64,000 nucleotides of DNA from Pedobacter gandavensis. GTDB lineage: Bacteria > Bacteroidota > Bacteroidia > Sphingobacteriales > Sphingobacteriaceae. Under the pieces are notes generated by a model. It was not told where the DNA came from. It saw nothing but the letters and a program-made list of their open reading frames with translations, and searched no databases. A program made the translations under genes and the position numbers. Below are positions 62,530 through 64,000 of the stretch, one piece after another; positions within the stretch are counted from its first letter, which is position 1, and each line of letters begins with the position of its first letter. The DNA is taken from assembly GCF_014172405.1 (NCBI RefSeq), contig NZ_WNXC01000003.1:248001-312000 (forward strand), given 5' to 3'.

Positions 62530-63867
62530 TTAACAAGTTAAGAATTGCTGCCACCAATAGCCAGAATCTTTTATCGTTCTGGTTTGTGTTTTAAAATCAT
62601 TGTGAACGAGTCCAAACCGGGCATTAAAGCCTTCAGCCCATTCGAAGTTATCCATTAATGTCCAGGCCATATAACCACTGATGTTCAGTCCTTCATTTTT
62701 AGCTTTGAGTACAGCCGCCAGATATTCCTGAAAATAAGCGATACGTTCGGGATCATGTACTGCTCCGTCCGTAATTTTATCTGCAAAAGCAGCCCCATTT
62801 TCCGTGATCACTATGCTTTTAATCTTTGAATAAGCTGCAAATTGCTTGAGAATTTGATATAGCCCATTTCCATTGATCTCCCAGCCCATCGCTGTATAAG
62901 GTACTTTACGGCTTTTGGCTTTTACCTCCCAGGCTTGTATCACCGGAATAAATGCGTTGTATTTAATGGTGAGGGGAAAGTAATTCTGAATTCCGATAAA
63001 GTCGAAATCGAAACTTAGGCGTTCAGTATGTCGCCAGGTGGAGTGTTGAATAGAGAATTTCTCCATGACTTCCCAATCGGTGCCAGGATAGCCCATCCCT
63101 AAAGTTGGTTCTATAAACAAACGGTTCATCAGGCAGTCTACACGCTGTGCGGCCAGTAAATCGGATTCACTTTGGGTATAGGGGATAACTTCGCAACAGG
63201 AAAAACTAGTTCCGATATTGGCATTGCTCACTTCTGCCCTCAATATCCTTCCGCCATCGGCTTGTGCAATAGCCGCATGGTGAACAGCAGAAAAGAAGTT
63301 GGTTAGTCCGGTTTTACCGGGCGCATGGATACCCAGCATATAGCCCAAAGAAGTAAAGCCGAAAGGTTCGTTGAGTACGATCCAATTTTTCACTTTATCT
63401 CCATAAGTTTTCGCGCAGATATGGACAAAGGCATTAAAGGCGCTATTGATTCCAAAGGCTGTCCAGCCTCCCTCCGCTTCCAATGCTTCAGGAAGGTCCC
63501 AATGATATAAGGTGATGTATGGCGTAATCCCCTGTCTCAGGCATTCGTCAATCACTTCATGGTAAAAACGAATACCTTCTTCATTGACCAGGCCTTCCCC
63601 GTAAGGTAAAATTCTTGGCCAGGAAATAGAAAAGCGAAACACAGAAAAGCCCAGTAGTTTAACCAATGCAATATCCGTTTTATACTGATGATAAAAATCA
63701 CAGGCAATGGCTGGTGTATGTCCTTTTTTTATTTTACCTGAACGAAGAGAAAAGGTATCCCAAATGGAGGGTCCTTTACCATAGGTGTCTGCTGCACCTT
63801 CTATTTGAGCCGCAGCGGTTGCCACACCCCAGGAAAAATCTGGTCCAAAATCTGATGCTTTAATCAT
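62530..63867 (-). CDS. GH1 beta-glucosidase
   Basis: 445 aa cytosolic family 1 glycosidase; no signal peptide. Motifs: FSWGVATAAAQIEGA, FRFSISWPRILPYG, TLYHWDLPEALE, acid/base Glu167 in LNEPFG, nucleophile Glu356 in ITENGAAF, and GYMAWTLMDNFEWAEGFNARFGLV. It hydrolyses beta-linked disaccharides or glycosides after uptake. A link to the glucan operon 35 kb away is possible but not shown. A terminator hairpin upstream separates it from a gene outside the window. Confidence 0.95.
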   Translation of the reverse strand: MIKASDFGPDFSWGVATAAAQIEGAADTYGKGPSIWDTFSLRSGKIKKGHTPAIACDFYHQYKTDIALVKLLGFSVFRFSISWPRILPYGEGLVNEEGIRFYHEVIDECLRQGITPYITLYHWDLPEALEAEGGWTAFGINSAFNAFVHICAKTYGDKVKNWIVLNEPFGFTSLGYMLGIHAPGKTGLTNFFSAVHHAAIAQADGGRILRAEVSNANIGTSFSCCEVIPYTQSESDLLAAQRVDCLMNRLFIEPTLGMGYPGTDWEVMEKFSIQHSTWRHTERLSFDFDFIGIQNYFPLTIKYNAFIPVIQAWEVKAKSRKVPYTAMGWEINGNGLYQILKQFAAYSKIKSIVITENGAAFADKITDGAVHDPERIAYFQEYLAAVLKAKNEGLNISGYMAWTLMDNFEWAEGFNARFGLVHNDFKTQTRTIKDSGYWWQQFLTC

Positions 63868-63913
63868 AGTTTTCCTTTAAGAGGTTCTCCGTATTTCCAT
63901 TGAAACAAGAAAT

Positions 63914-63943
63914 AAATAAGGATTTCAGTTGAAATCCTTATTT
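63914..63943 (-). terminator. Hairpin after the gene at the right edge
   Basis: AAATAAGGATTTC and GAAATCCTTATTT form a perfect 13-bp stem with loop AGTT, 28 nt after the stop at 63971. Confidence 0.6.
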
Positions 63944-63970
63944 AATAAAGGCTAATATGGTGATAAGCTA

Positions 63971-64000
63971 TTAATTTAACGTTAAGCCTATCTGCTTTAA
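63971..64000 (-). CDS. Possible last codons of an upstream gene (cut by window edge)
   Basis: On the minus strand a frame ends ...LKQIGLTLN then TAA at 63971-63973. The alternating hydrophobic pattern is typical of the last beta-strand of an outer-membrane protein, and a terminator follows. Only nine codons are visible. Confidence 0.3.
   Translation of the reverse strand, partial: LKQIGLTLN

Overview
The window comes from a member of the Bacteroidota, most likely a Sphingobacteriaceae bacterium close to Pedobacter. This rests on the SusC/SusD pair, a DUF4293 protein, frequent TAnnTTTG promoter elements with few Shine-Dalgarno sequences, a mitochondrial-type aconitase and AT-rich DNA. Assignment below family level is inference. 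Most of the window is ordinary chromosome with good synteny. I saw no insertion sequence, prophage, CRISPR array, tRNA or rRNA.

Layout. 1-1765: cell-wall glycosyltransferase (cut by the edge) and the rpsF-rpsR-rplI operon. 1848-5494: outer-membrane protein, dnaX and an acidic hypothetical protein. 5666-9692: TonB receptor, ssb, ThuA-like protein, HPP membrane protein. 9843-11008: oxidoreductase and Rrf2 repressor with two matching operator-like sites. 11097-15324: two unfamiliar envelope proteins and a MarR regulator; a nine-copy pentamer repeat precedes the second. 15415-17209: Ada-like and AlkA-like alkylation-repair genes, convergent. 17355-27728: a 7TM receptor fused to a transposase-type zinc-ribbon/HTH, then susC, susD, GH3 and GH30 genes, probably for beta-1,6-glucan. 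27882-37044: rluA, panB, carA, an ABC-2 exporter, aqpZ, eno, ftsB/divIC and a TRIC-like channel. 37056-42401: large VWA-like membrane protein, a possible structured RNA, fabG, the agmatine-to-putrescine genes and a CWC protein. 42486-42856: a dense array of DnaA-box-like units. 42928-52188: nrdB-nrdA, rlpA, msrB, sucD, ABC exporter, truA. 52273-64000: DUF4293, DEAD-box helicase, gpsA, efflux adaptor and TolC, deacetylase, aconitase, GH1 glucosidase.

The strongest candidate for something undescribed is the 7TM-coiled-coil-IS1595-like zinc-ribbon protein beside a glucan-utilisation operon, with a 22-bp direct repeat in between. My inference is a membrane-held regulator built from a receptor and a domesticated transposase DNA-binding region, replacing the usual hybrid two-component or sigma/anti-sigma control. 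Next are the roughly 370-bp array of about 25 head-to-tail DnaA-like units next to the ribonucleotide reductase genes, and a 10-A tract in dnaX where both shifted frames stop at once, predicting a short gamma-like product.

Several genes have a TAnnTTTG element only 3-7 nt before the start codon, which suggests leaderless transcripts. All functions are read from the sequence alone; no database search was possible.
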